From Dyadobacter sp. MSC1_007 (GTDB lineage Bacteria; Bacteroidota; Bacteroidia; Cytophagales; Spirosomataceae): 64,000 bases of DNA. Both the position numbers and the translations under genes were made by a program. The first letter of the stretch is position 1; each line of letters begins with the position of its first letter. Shown in pieces: positions 1 to 9,100 of the stretch. The DNA lies in the NCBI RefSeq assembly GCF_023667495.1, contig NZ_JAMOZL010000007.1, positions 62,001-126,000 on the forward strand, in the 5' to 3' direction. The notes under the pieces were generated by a model. That model made no database searches, was not told the DNA's origin, and saw nothing but the letters and a program-made list of their open reading frames with translations.

Positions 1-1
1 C

Positions 2-415
2 AAAGGTTATGATTATATCGGAGCGCCATCGTTGCATGATGAATCTTTTGACATCCTTCCGGCAGCATCCGCGCACGTTTTTGAAAAAGCATTGTCGAGC
101 CGCCGTTTTGTATTGAATGGAGGCCTGTCACTGCGCAGGATATCCCGGTTTATCAGCTATCTAAAAATCTACAATACCTTTTATCCGGCCTGGAAAGGCA
201 ATGAGGATATGCTTTTTTCACAGGAAGCTACCCGGCTGGTCCCTATGAAATTGTTCATGAAACTTCCTACCTGGCAGGAGGCGCTACGCTTTGCATTCGA
301 GAAAAGCCCTGCCGCTACTTATGAGCTCACCAACCATCAGTTACCCTTCGCATGCCATGCATGGGAACGCTATGATCCCGCTTTCTGGACGCGCTTTATT
401 GCTGTAAATCAGTGA
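2..415 (+). CDS. DUF5672 family protein, C-terminal part (5' end outside window)
   Basis: The reading frame is open from base 2, so only the last 137 residues are seen. Motifs visible are IGAPSLHDE near the start, NGGLSLRR around residue 40 and the closing PFACHAWERYDPAFW. This combination is what I know from DUF5672, a family annotated as glycosyltransferase-like in surface-polysaccharide loci; the enzymatic role is inferred from family context, not shown here. An in-frame ATG at 32 is internal because the family signature begins upstream of it. An 84-base gap separates it from the OmpA-family gene on the same strand. Confidence 0.75.
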   Translation, partial: KGYDYIGAPSLHDESFDILPAASAHVFEKALSSRRFVLNGGLSLRRISRFISYLKIYNTFYPAWKGNEDMLFSQEATRLVPMKLFMKLPTWQEALRFAFEKSPAATYELTNHQLPFACHAWERYDPAFWTRFIAVNQ

Positions 416-499
416 TTTACAGAGTTTAACAATTTTTAACAAACTATCACGGATTTTCGGTCGTTCTTGCAGATATTTAGTTTAAACCCAAATATCGTC

Positions 500-1744
500 A
501 TGGATTTCAAGTTGCTATCGGCATGCTTTGGAGCGCTTTTCATCTCGTGTCATGCCAGCTTCGGACAAATTACTGATAATCCTAAAGTGGATGAACAGTC
601 GGCCCCGTATGTGAAAATCAAACGCGTAGAGTTGACCGACAACAATACCATTATTTATCTTCAGTTTATCGAAAAAAGAACCCCACAGCCGGAGTTCCGC
701 CAACCCCGGAGTTTGCCGCTTCCCGATTTCAGGCAAGGACAAATACCGGAGCAAGGCAATCAAATCTGGCTCGACCCTGAGACGCGCTTATATAAGCCCG
801 GGGAAATCGACAAAAAATTCAAGTTGATCAAAGCCGAAAATATCCCCACAGCGACGAAAAAGAAGGTCGCAGAGGGAGATACCGTCGATTTTGTGGCCTA
901 TTTCGAGAGATTGACCCCTGGCATTGAGGAATTCGACTTTTATGAAGGAAGAAGTTCCGGAGGCTACCAGTCATGGAATTTTTATGGAATACACATTAAA
1001 AATCCGCTGAAAAAGCAAGTGCAGAAGTCAGGAGCTCCGACGGCAAAAGGCACGTCGCCTGCCACGAAGCCCGCGGGAAAGCCATTGGCAAAAGCACCGG
1101 TGAAACCGGCCCCACAACCTCAGAAAGAAAAGACAGCAACCGTTTCAGTAATTCAAGGGATGGTTTTCAATGCAAAAACAAAACAGCCTGTCGCTGCTCA
1201 ACTGTCATATGTGGAGAATGGAGATACCCTTCAATTCAAATCGTCTTCCGGAAAGTACAGAATAGGGTTGGATGCCGGCGAAAAATATAATTTCAGGGTG
1301 ACTGCCAGGGGTTATTACGGCTCTTCGTTCACGGTAACGCCCGGAGATTCGTCAGGACGAGCATCGTTAGAAAAGGACCTGTATCTGACGCCGCTGATCG
1401 TCGGCGAGACGATTTTGCTGCCAAATATCTATTTTGAAACGTCCAAGTACACTTTACTGCCGGAATCTTTCCCCGAGCTAAACCAGCTGGTAGAGGTAAT
1501 GCGCGACAATCCGGATATTAAAATACGTGTAGAAGGCCACACGGATAATGTCGGGGATTTTGATAAAAACCTGGAATTGTCAAGACAGCGTGCAGAAGCT
1601 GTGAAAAATTACCTGACTGAAAAAGGGATCGACACGGCCCGCATTGAAGCCAAAGGTTACGGAGGTACCAGGCCACTCGCAAAAGGAAGTGAAGAAGAAC
1701 GGAAGAAGAACCGGCGGGTGGAAATTGTGATTACGGAAATGTGA
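500..1744 (+). CDS. OmpA-family outer-membrane/peptidoglycan-binding protein
   Basis: A 414-residue exported protein. The ATG at 500 is chosen over an in-frame TTG at 467 because it begins directly with the signal peptide (hydrophobic core [10 protein letters not shown], likely cleavage SFG before Gln). Residues about 30-165 are unassigned; about 170-213 form a Lys/Pro/Ala-rich linker; about 220-290 resemble a carboxypeptidase-like regulatory beta sandwich; about 305-414 are an OmpA C-terminal domain with [17 protein letters not shown] and the closing NRRVEIVI. The last domain binds peptidoglycan in known family members, so the protein probably ties the outer membrane or a surface complex to the wall. 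It is transcribed alone; a repeat-rich intergenic stretch follows. Confidence 0.85.
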   Translation: MDFKLLSACFGALFISCHASFGQITDNPKVDEQSAPYVKIKRVELTDNNTIIYLQFIEKRTPQPEFRQPRSLPLPDFRQGQIPEQGNQIWLDPETRLYKPGEIDKKFKLIKAENIPTATKKKVAEGDTVDFVAYFERLTPGIEEFDFYEGRSSGGYQSWNFYGIHIKNPLKKQVQKSGAPTAKGTSPATKPAGKPLAKAPVKPAPQPQKEKTATVSVIQGMVFNAKTKQPVAAQLSYVENGDTLQFKSSSGKYRIGLDAGEKYNFRVTARGYYGSSFTVTPGDSSGRASLEKDLYLTPLIVGETILLPNIYFETSKYTLLPESFPELNQLVEVMRDNPDIKIRVEGHTDNVGDFDKNLELSRQRAEAVKNYLTEKGIDTARIEAKGYGGTRPLAKGSEEERKKNRRVEIVITEM

Positions 1745-1770
1745 GGTGCAATCTTGCCACACTGAATGTT

Positions 1771-1886
1771 GATATCACACTGAGCGTTTTAATGTCATCC
1801 TGAGCGCAGACGAAGGATATTGGCGATATTGCAAACACTTCGACTGCGCTCAGTGTGACATGCATTGAGCGCAGGATGTCATTCCT
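1771..1886. repeat. Intergenic inverted-repeat mosaic (tgagcgcag family)
   Basis: Between the convergent OmpA-family gene and tpiA lies a cluster of related short units: 1793-1816 (core ctgagcgcagacgaagg), its inverted counterpart 1836-1860 (core cttcgactgcgctcag), a partial copy at 1775-1786 and another around 1865-1885. The two main arms can pair across a 19-base spacer into a hairpin. Similar tcatcctgagcg...cgaagg elements are, to my knowledge, common between genes in Bacteroidota. It may terminate both flanking genes. Confidence 0.7.
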
Positions 1887-1888
1887 AA

Positions 1889-2650
1889 TTACCTCGCCTT
1901 AATGATATTCGTAAACTCCCTCGATTTCAGGGAAGCTCCTCCTACCAATCCGCCGTCGATATCGGGCGCGGAGAATAATTCGGGTGCGCTGGCGGCTGTT
2001 ACGCTGCCTCCGTAAAGGATTGAAATTTCGTCGGCAACAGCCTGACCATATTTGGAAGCAAGATGCTGGCGCAATGCCGCATGCATTTCCTGAGCCTGTT
2101 CTGCGGAAGCGGTAAGGCCGGTCCCGATCGCCCAGATCGGTTCATAAGCGATTACAACCGAAAGAAGTTGCTCTTCCGACAGGTGGAAAAGACTTTCTGT
2201 GATCTGGTTTTTTACAAAACCAATGTAATCTTCATTCTGGCGCTGTTCAAGCGATTCGCCACAGCAGAAAATAGGGGATACGCCGTTTGCAAGGGCTGTA
2301 TTTACTTTTTCGGCCAATAATGCATTGTTTTCATTGAAATACTGACGGCGCTCGCTGTGTCCGATCAATACGTATTCCACGCCGATCGACTGTAACATCT
2401 GCGCGGAAATCTCGCCAGTGAATGCGCCGGAAACTTTGTCGGAGCAGTTTTGGGCAGCCAATGCAAAATTTGGCTCGTTCTCGATATATTTTTTGATCGT
2501 AGTAAGGTAAATGGCAGGAGGGCAAAGGATGATCTTGGCATCATTCCGAACTTCGTCTTTTGCCATATTCACAAGTTCCGAAGTGAGCGCAACTGCCTCA
2601 TCCAGAACCTTGTTCATCTTCCAGTTACCGGCAACAATTTTTTTTCGCAT
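1889..2650 (-). CDS. tpiA: Triosephosphate isomerase
   Basis: Interconverts dihydroxyacetone phosphate and glyceraldehyde 3-phosphate in glycolysis and gluconeogenesis; cytoplasmic TIM barrel acting as a dimer. At 253 residues it has the normal length. Catalytic residues are visible as Lys11 in GNWKMN, His in IGHSERR and Glu in AYEPIWAIGTG, with phosphate-binding GGSV and GGLVGGASL near the end. The ATG at 2650 is chosen because the family begins with MRKKIVAGNW; an upstream in-frame start at 2701 would add 17 residues overlapping the promoter. Transcribed alone, convergent with the OmpA-family gene. Confidence 0.97.
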   Translation of the reverse strand: MRKKIVAGNWKMNKVLDEAVALTSELVNMAKDEVRNDAKIILCPPAIYLTTIKKYIENEPNFALAAQNCSDKVSGAFTGEISAQMLQSIGVEYVLIGHSERRQYFNENNALLAEKVNTALANGVSPIFCCGESLEQRQNEDYIGFVKNQITESLFHLSEEQLLSVVIAYEPIWAIGTGLTASAEQAQEMHAALRQHLASKYGQAVADEISILYGGSVTAASAPELFSAPDIDGGLVGGASLKSREFTNIIKAR

Positions 2651-2689
2651 GAGAAAATTTTTATTGTGGAAATAAGTCTTTTTACGCAA

Positions 2690-2697
2690 CAAAATTA
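2690..2697 (-). promoter_or_regulatory. Candidate -7 element of the tpiA promoter
   Basis: On the minus strand this reads TAATTTTG, an exact match to the Bacteroidota TAnnTTTG element, 40 bases before the tpiA ATG. No clear TTTG -33 element sits at the usual distance, so the call rests on the -7 match alone. Confidence 0.45.
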
Positions 2698-2950
2698 CCA
2701 TATTTTCCTCATTTACATTATTATATATACATGATCAAAAAAAAGCCGGAAAGTTTGGACATATAAAGAATTTTTTGTGTTTAATTAAGGTAAATGCAGT
2801 ATTTTTACTTAAATAACCGATTGGGCTGAAATTGATACTTAGTGTACACAGAAGAATATAAATCAAATTGTGAACAAATTTATAATCAGTGTGTTCTGTG
2901 ATATTAGCAGTGGAATTTAAAACTTAGGAACTTAAAGAAAGGAGGCCACG
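2698..2950. other. AT-rich divergent intergenic region, tpiA / retropepsin gene
   Basis: About 250 AT-rich bases carry the upstream parts of two divergent genes. On the plus strand TTTG at 2774-2777 and TATTTTTA at 2800-2807 (22 bases apart) form a possible promoter for the protease gene with a long leader of about 140 bases. Just before that gene, around 2940-2945, is aaggagg, an unusually strong Shine-Dalgarno sequence for this phylum, six bases before the ATG. No small ORF or RNA gene is recognised. Confidence 0.5.
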
Positions 2951-4219
2951 ATGAAAACGTCTAAGTGGTTTATCATAGCGATCATACTTCTTGCAAGCGG
3001 CACTTCATTTGCAAATACCAGCGACGTTCCCCCGGTTTCTGAGGAAAAGTATGGTTACTTTTTAGATAAAAATCATAAAACAGCACGTATCCCGTTCGAA
3101 CTGCATTCAAATCTCATCCTTTTGTATGCGAAAATTAATGATACTGATTCCCTGAGATTTATACTCGATACAGGAGTAAGTTCCATCATCATTACTGACC
3201 CCTACATCCTCAAACCGGACAAGTTGCGTTTAACCCGCAAGGTTAACCTCACAGGCGCCGGCGAAGGAAAATCCATTTCCGCCCATGTTGCGATCGACAA
3301 CAAGTTCTCCATGGGGCGGTTAAAGGCTAACCATCAGAATATCGTAGTCCTGGAACAGGATTTCTTGCGGCTGTCTGAGTACGTAGGCGTGCCTGTCCAC
3401 GGGATTTTTGGCTATGAAATCTTCAATAACTTCGTCGTTACCATTGACTTCTCCAAAAAGGAACTGGTACTGATGCGGCAGGACAGATACCGCTACAAAA
3501 CTAACAAAGGAGACAAGCATCCGCTGATTATTGAGGATACAAAGCCCTTCACCGACGCGGTTACGTTGTTTGCAGACGGCCGCGAACACCCGATCCGGGT
3601 TCTGATCGATACGGGCGCAGGCCATGCGCTGTTGGTGAACAACACGCCCAAAGAAACTTTCAGGCTGCCCGAAAAAGTAATTCGCGCGCAGCTTGGACGC
3701 GGACTTAATGGCGTCATCAATGGTAATCTCGGGCGCGTGGATAAACTGCGGCTCGGCCGTTTCGAAATGAACAACGTGGTAGCTTCATTCCCTGACAGCA
3801 TCGCCTTCGGTTCGAAATTACGCGGCGGGACTGAGCGGCAGGGTAACATCGGATGTGAATTGCTGCGGAGGTTCAAGGTGACATTCAATTACCAGGAGCA
3901 CTATATGGTCCTGAAACCGATCAAGAGCCGCCTGCGCGAGAAATTCGAACATGATATGAGCGGGATGGAGATCCGGGCCGAAGGTACCGACCTGCATTCT
4001 TACATTGTTAACCACATTGTTACCGACTCTCCTGCCGCCCGAGCCGGTTTGCTGGAAGGCGATCAGCTGCTTTTTATCGACGACCATGCCGCATCCGACC
4101 TCAATGTGAGCGAAATCTATAAGCTTATGCAGCGCGGCGACGGCAAGAATATCGATCTGCTTGTGAAGCGCAAAGGCGATATTTTCTTTACCCAGATCAC
4201 ACTGCGCAGAATGATTTAG
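2951..4219 (+). CDS. Secreted aspartyl protease-like protein with two DTG lobes and a PDZ domain
   Basis: A 422-residue protein with a signal peptide (hydrophobic IIAIILLAS, cleavage after SFA). Two retropepsin-type active-site motifs occur in one chain: LDTG at residues 72-75 and IDTG at 219-222, each starting a lobe of about 130 residues. Residues about 335-415 form a PDZ domain with SPAARAGL and GDQLLFID. Retropepsins normally dimerise to bring two Asp together; here both Asp may come from one polypeptide, as in pepsin. The start is set by a near-perfect Shine-Dalgarno. It ends five bases before mnmD, so the two are probably co-transcribed, although no functional link is evident. Substrate unknown. 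Confidence 0.8.
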   Translation: MKTSKWFIIAIILLASGTSFANTSDVPPVSEEKYGYFLDKNHKTARIPFELHSNLILLYAKINDTDSLRFILDTGVSSIIITDPYILKPDKLRLTRKVNLTGAGEGKSISAHVAIDNKFSMGRLKANHQNIVVLEQDFLRLSEYVGVPVHGIFGYEIFNNFVVTIDFSKKELVLMRQDRYRYKTNKGDKHPLIIEDTKPFTDAVTLFADGREHPIRVLIDTGAGHALLVNNTPKETFRLPEKVIRAQLGRGLNGVINGNLGRVDKLRLGRFEMNNVVASFPDSIAFGSKLRGGTERQGNIGCELLRRFKVTFNYQEHYMVLKPIKSRLREKFEHDMSGMEIRAEGTDLHSYIVNHIVTDSPAARAGLLEGDQLLFIDDHAASDLNVSEIYKLMQRGDGKNIDLLVKRKGDIFFTQITLRRMI

Positions 4220-4224
4220 TACTT

Positions 4225-4905
4225 TTGGCCAAACAAAAAATTTGGCTATTGGAGCGCTTCATCATAACAGAGGATGGCTCGCATTCATTGTTCAGTGCGA
4301 AGTTCAACCAACAATATCACTCTCTGCAAGGTGCTTTGGATGAATCAAAGCATATTTATATCAATTTGGGTTTGAAACCGGTCCTGGAAAACGCTTCGGG
4401 GCCGGTTTATGTTTTTGAAATGGGTTTCGGGACCGGTCTCAATGCTTTTCTGGCGTGGAAACTGGCTGATAGTCTTCAAAAGCAGGTTTTCTACACAACC
4501 GTTGAAGCATATCCAGTTTCAGAGGATGAAGCGGCGTTGCTCAATTATGAAGCATTGACGGGCGAAACGGATTTTATGGAACTACATAAATCGCCTTGGG
4601 GCGTTCAAAACAACATCTCTCCCAATTTTGTCTTTCAAAAGGAACTGACGACGATTGAGGAATTCAATTCGGGGCACATTTTTGATGTGGTATTTTATGA
4701 TGCTTTTGATCCGCGCGCCCAGCCAGAATTGTGGACGGCAGAAATATTTGCCAAAATAGCGGCCCAAACGAAGCAAGCGGGCGTATTAGTTACATATTCT
4801 TCCAAAGGCATCGTAAAAAGAGCTTTGAGGGCAGGCGGCTTCAAGGTGGAACGGCACAAAGGCCCGGGCCGCAAGACACACGTGCTCAAAGCCATTAAAT
4901 TATAA
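4225..4905 (+). CDS. mnmD: tRNA 5-methylaminomethyl-2-thiouridine methyltransferase MnmD-like
   Basis: About 226 residues, equivalent to the methyltransferase half of MnmC without the FAD oxidase half. It would methylate the wobble-uridine modification of tRNA with S-adenosylmethionine. Motifs: ITEDGSHS at the N-terminus, FEMGFGTGLNAF (SAM loop), YDAFDPRAQPELW (catalytic Asp region), then GVLVTYSSKG and the closing GPGRKTHVLKA, all characteristic of the family. No ATG exists near the start: the frame opens with TTG at 4225 and a second TTG at 4249 would give MERFIITEDG, also a credible beginning. A TACTTTTG promoter-like word overlaps the first TTG, which slightly favours the second. Confidence 0.88.
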   Translation: MAKQKIWLLERFIITEDGSHSLFSAKFNQQYHSLQGALDESKHIYINLGLKPVLENASGPVYVFEMGFGTGLNAFLAWKLADSLQKQVFYTTVEAYPVSEDEAALLNYEALTGETDFMELHKSPWGVQNNISPNFVFQKELTTIEEFNSGHIFDVVFYDAFDPRAQPELWTAEIFAKIAAQTKQAGVLVTYSSKGIVKRALRAGGFKVERHKGPGRKTHVLKAIKL

Positions 4906-4929
4906 AAGCGTATTTGAAATTGATACAGT

Positions 4930-5514
4930 ATGAATTATCAAAGCATTATTAGTCAGGAATTAAAAGAAGCGCAAACTGTACTCGACCAGTTTCTGAATGA
5001 CCCTGATCAGATCGAAAAGATCGAAAAAGCGGCAGGGCTGATGGCCGACGCGATCATTCACAATGGGAAAATTCTCTCGTGCGGAAACGGCGGGTCGCAT
5101 TGTGACGCCATGCATTTTGCCGAGGAACTCACCGGGCGTTATCGTGATAACCGTCGTGCATTACCGGCCATCGCCATTTCGGATGTGAGCCATTTGAGCT
5201 GTGTGAGCAATGATTTTGGCTACGAATATGTGTTTTCAAGGTATATTGAAGCATTGGGCCAGCCAGGGGACGTTTTGCTAGGGCTGAGCACGAGCGGAAA
5301 TTCAGCTAACATTATCAAAGCCGCCGAAGCTGCAAAAGCCAAAGGCATGAAGATCATCATCATGTCTGGAAAAGACGGTGGCAAGCTGGCCGGCGTAGCG
5401 GATGTCGAAATACGTGTTCCACACTTCGGTTACGCCGACCGCATTCAGGAAATACACATCAAGGTCATACACATCTTCATGCTTCTCATCGAAAAAATGG
5501 TGCTTCGGGATTGA
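4930..5514 (+). CDS. gmhA: Sedoheptulose-7-phosphate isomerase (phosphoheptose isomerase)
   Basis: A SIS-domain enzyme of 194 residues that converts sedoheptulose 7-phosphate to D-glycero-D-manno-heptose 7-phosphate, the first step of LPS-core heptose synthesis in the cytoplasm. [18 protein letters not shown] carries the sugar-phosphate loop and catalytic Glu; [11 protein letters not shown] is the second SIS phosphate motif; the C-terminal HIKVIHIF segment holds the conserved His. ATG at 4930 follows mnmD by 24 bases. A Nudix gene follows by 57 bases; hldE/gmhB partners are not in the window. Confidence 0.93.
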   Translation: MNYQSIISQELKEAQTVLDQFLNDPDQIEKIEKAAGLMADAIIHNGKILSCGNGGSHCDAMHFAEELTGRYRDNRRALPAIAISDVSHLSCVSNDFGYEYVFSRYIEALGQPGDVLLGLSTSGNSANIIKAAEAAKAKGMKIIIMSGKDGGKLAGVADVEIRVPHFGYADRIQEIHIKVIHIFMLLIEKMVLRD

Positions 5515-5571
5515 GACTTATGGACGGAAGTTTGTTTATTGAGAAAATTAAATGAACACACCGGTACCAAT

Positions 5572-6015
5572 ATGAACGTCCGTCCGTCCGCCATCATTCT
5601 CGACAACGATAAGATCCTGACCCTGCGTTATTGCTACGGCGAAAAGGAGGTTTTTGCATTGCCCGGCGGTAATCCCGACCCAGGCGAGTCCCTATCCGAC
5701 GCATTGGCGCGGGAATTAATGGAAGAGCTGGGCGTGGAAGTTACAGTCGGGAAAATGGTGTCCTGCGGAGAAGTTATCTGGCAGGAAGTGCGAAAAGAGA
5801 CCCTGCACATGGTATTTAATGCAAATATAATAAACGGCGTCCCGGCTTTGGACCCGGCACATACCACCGCGCTGGAAATCGTTTGGTTGCCTGTTTCCGC
5901 GCTTTCTTCGAAACATTTGTATCCGAATGTCGGCCCGCAGATAGCTGCTTACTGCAACGAGGCGCTGCATTCAGGGCATATCGGCGTCATCGATCAGCCT
6001 TACGTGCGCTCATAA
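5572..6015 (+). CDS. Nudix hydrolase
   Basis: A 147-residue Nudix-fold enzyme, expected to cleave a nucleoside diphosphate linked to another group with Mg. The Nudix box is intact: GNPDPGE, seven residues, then RELMEELGV, starting near residue 33. The substrate cannot be read from the sequence. The ATG at 5572 is preferred to an in-frame TTG at 5539 because the fold starts right after it (NVRPSAIIL). It lies 57 bases after gmhA and is probably in the same transcript. Confidence 0.85.
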   Translation: MNVRPSAIILDNDKILTLRYCYGEKEVFALPGGNPDPGESLSDALARELMEELGVEVTVGKMVSCGEVIWQEVRKETLHMVFNANIINGVPALDPAHTTALEIVWLPVSALSSKHLYPNVGPQIAAYCNEALHSGHIGVIDQPYVRS

Positions 6016-6071
6016 TTCACGCAGCGAGGCCATTACTTCTTCGTTCGTTTCTATAAGACGGAAACATACCG

Positions 6072-6079
6072 TACTTTTG
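6072..6079 (+). promoter_or_regulatory. Candidate -7 element for the SNF2 gene
   Basis: TACTTTTG matches TAnnTTTG exactly and ends 24 bases before the ATG at 6104. The -33 region has only TTCG-like words, so this is a partial match. Confidence 0.45.
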
Positions 6080-6103
6080 CATTTTTAAAAGGCAGCAGGG
6101 TAA

Positions 6104-9100
6104 ATGGAAAACGAAAAGAAGGAGAAATTATCCAACTTCTTATTAAGACGGGCGGAGCGGGATGTATTGTCAAGAGGGCGTTCCATTTATAGCAGTGGCG
6201 GCTTAAAAGTTTCCAAACTCGATTATAATGGCCCCGGCAACGCTGAATTTAAAGTCAAAAGCGACTATTCGATTCAGTTTTACCAAATCTATATCCGTGA
6301 TTTTCTCACACCGCAGATCACCACAGAGTGTTCATGTCCCGATAAAGCCGGGCTGTGCAAGCACCGCGTAGCCGCCATTTTGTACATTCTGGACAAAATG
6401 CCGACGATCAAGCAGGTTGTTCACGAAATGAGCAACACGGTGATCGACCTGCCGGAGATCCGTGAAGCGCAGCTGCGTAGCATGGTACTGGACGAAACGT
6501 GGCAAAACCGAGCGTCTGGCGGTACAGTTGAGATTGTGTCCGCGAAAGAAGGTGAGGCCGAATGCCTCGTCACGGAGAATGGCCTGGATTTCAAGACCAC
6601 CTTCAAACGGATCAAAAACACGCGACAAATACAAACTTCCTGCACCTGCGACCAGAAATTGTGGGTGCCGCTTTGCGAACACAAGCTGGCTGCATTGCTG
6701 AAACTGCGCGAGGAACTGGGCGAGAAAGCATTCGAAGTAATGCGTGATCTCACGGTTGAAAAAAATAATCTTCTGGCCGAATATGGCTATTCTCTCGAAG
6801 ATCAATTCAAAGATAAATTCGATTTCAGGCTTGATGAAGATGGAGGTTTGCAACTCATTAAGCTGGATCCCGCGATCCAGAAAGTAGGGGCTTACCAGGA
6901 TTGGCAGGCACTTCGCGACAGAATTTTGCCTGCGCAGGAAGCGTCGTTCAATGTGACATTATCCGAGAATGGACAGGAAGACGAGGACCGGATTTCTATT
7001 TTTGTTTTCTGGCCAAAAGGTAAAAACCACCTCCTCGACATCGGTTTTGGGGTTTTCTCTGTCAAATACAGCTCCAAATCGGAGAAAGTGACCAATATCC
7101 GGAATATAGCTGGCGGATCGAGCCACTATTATTCGGCAGATGAAATACCGGTACTGACGGAGGCGGACGCAAGACTCGTCCGCCTTGCCAAACACTGGGA
7201 AGAAGGACTTCAAAAGTTTATACGCAAACAAGGCTGGGCTTACAATGCTTACCTGCATTTCGATGATGTGGAAGCTGACCAGCGTTATGAGGCCAGGAAT
7301 TACGTTGGAAAGCAGCTCAACAGGGTTTTCAATGACCTTGATCCCGAGCGCCTTTTTCTTGCCGACGGCGATTACGTAACCAGCAATCACCAGCTTACCC
7401 AACTTGAACTGCACCGGGAGCCCGTCAAACTGTTTTTCGTCCTGACCGAGGATAAAGAGTTTATTACGCTGAATCCATATGTAGAACTGAAAGCAGGGAC
7501 GCCGGTAGAACTTCAGAAAGTAGTTTCACTGGATAGTTTTTGGCTGGGAATATATAATGAAAAGACGCTTTTCCGCTGGGCAGGCATCAGCGAAGCCGAA
7601 ATGGTGGCCTATCTGGGTCAAAATGGCTTCAAAATAAGAATTAAAAAAGATTACGCAGAAGATTTCCTGACCAACTGGATTATCCCCGTAACCGAAAGGT
7701 TCGACGTGATTTTCCAGACCCGTCATGAAATCAAAACTTCCCCGCTCGCTTTTCAAAAGCCCAAGTTCTATCTTAAAGAAGACGAGGCGAACCTTTTGAT
7801 AGTGCCGTCTTACGTGTACCTGGAAGAAAACGGGAAAACCCTGCGAGGGACCGCAGAAGAGTTGGAATTGCTGCACGACCAGCGGAGGACAAGAACCAGC
7901 TTCGATAATAACCAGATCACGATGCTGGAAAGGGATGTGCCTGCTGAAAATGCGGTGTGGGAATGGGCGAAGTCGCTACACCCGGCATTCCAGCACCAGA
8001 CTGGCCAACCGTTTTTCTATGTGCCGTTTGAACAGGTGATGAAGGATGGCTGGCTGTTCCATTTTGTTGACGCCGCGAAGAAAAAGCATTATGATATTTT
8101 CGGGTTTAAAGAGCTGAAAAAGATGCGCTTTAACCCGAACCGCGGAATGGTGAAGATCCACGCGTCTTCGGGGATCGACTGGTTCGATATGAAGGTGGAG
8201 ATCATGTTTGGGGACCAGAAAGTATCGCTGGCTGATGCCAAGAAAGCATTACTTAAAAAACAGAACTACATCCAACTTCAGGACGGAACGCTGGGCGTGC
8301 TGCCAGACGAATGGGTGGCCAAATTGGAACCGCTGTTGCAATTCGGCCGCGTGTCCGATGACCAGATCCATTTATCCAAAATACACTTCTCACTGATCGA
8401 CGAGCTCGTTTCGGAGGTAGATAATGAGGCAGTATTCCGGGAATTGCAGGAGAAAAAGCAAAAGCTGCTGAATTTCAAGCAAATACCTTCTGTACCGTTG
8501 CCGGTGAATATCCAGGCGACTTTACGCCAATATCAAGAAGAAGGATATAAATGGATCCATTTTCTGGATGAATTTGGCTGGGGCGGCTGTTTGGCAGATG
8601 ATATGGGTTTAGGAAAAACCCTGCAAATGCTGACATTCCTGCAACAGCAGAAAAACAATAATCCGGAATATACGAATCTTGTCGTAGTTCCTACCACGCT
8701 GATTTTCAACTGGCAGGCAGAGTCGGCCAAGTTTACGCCCGACTTGAAATTGTACGTGCACAGGGGAATGTCGCGCAGAAAAGACATTGATTTTTTCAGG
8801 GAATACGACATTATCCTGACTACCTACGGTACCATGCGGAGCGACGTGGAGCTGTTGCGGCAGTTTGATTTCAATTATATCGTGCTCGACGAGGCACAGG
8901 CGATCAAAAATCCTGATTCGCTGACATCGAAAGCATCCCGCTTGCTACGGGCGAAAAACCGCCTTACTATGACCGGTACGCCGGTTGAGAACAATACATT
9001 CGATCTCTATTCGCAATTTGAATTCCTCAATCCCGGAATGCTCGGCCACGCCGACTTTTTCCGAAGTGAATACGCCACCCCGATTGATAAATATCAGGAT

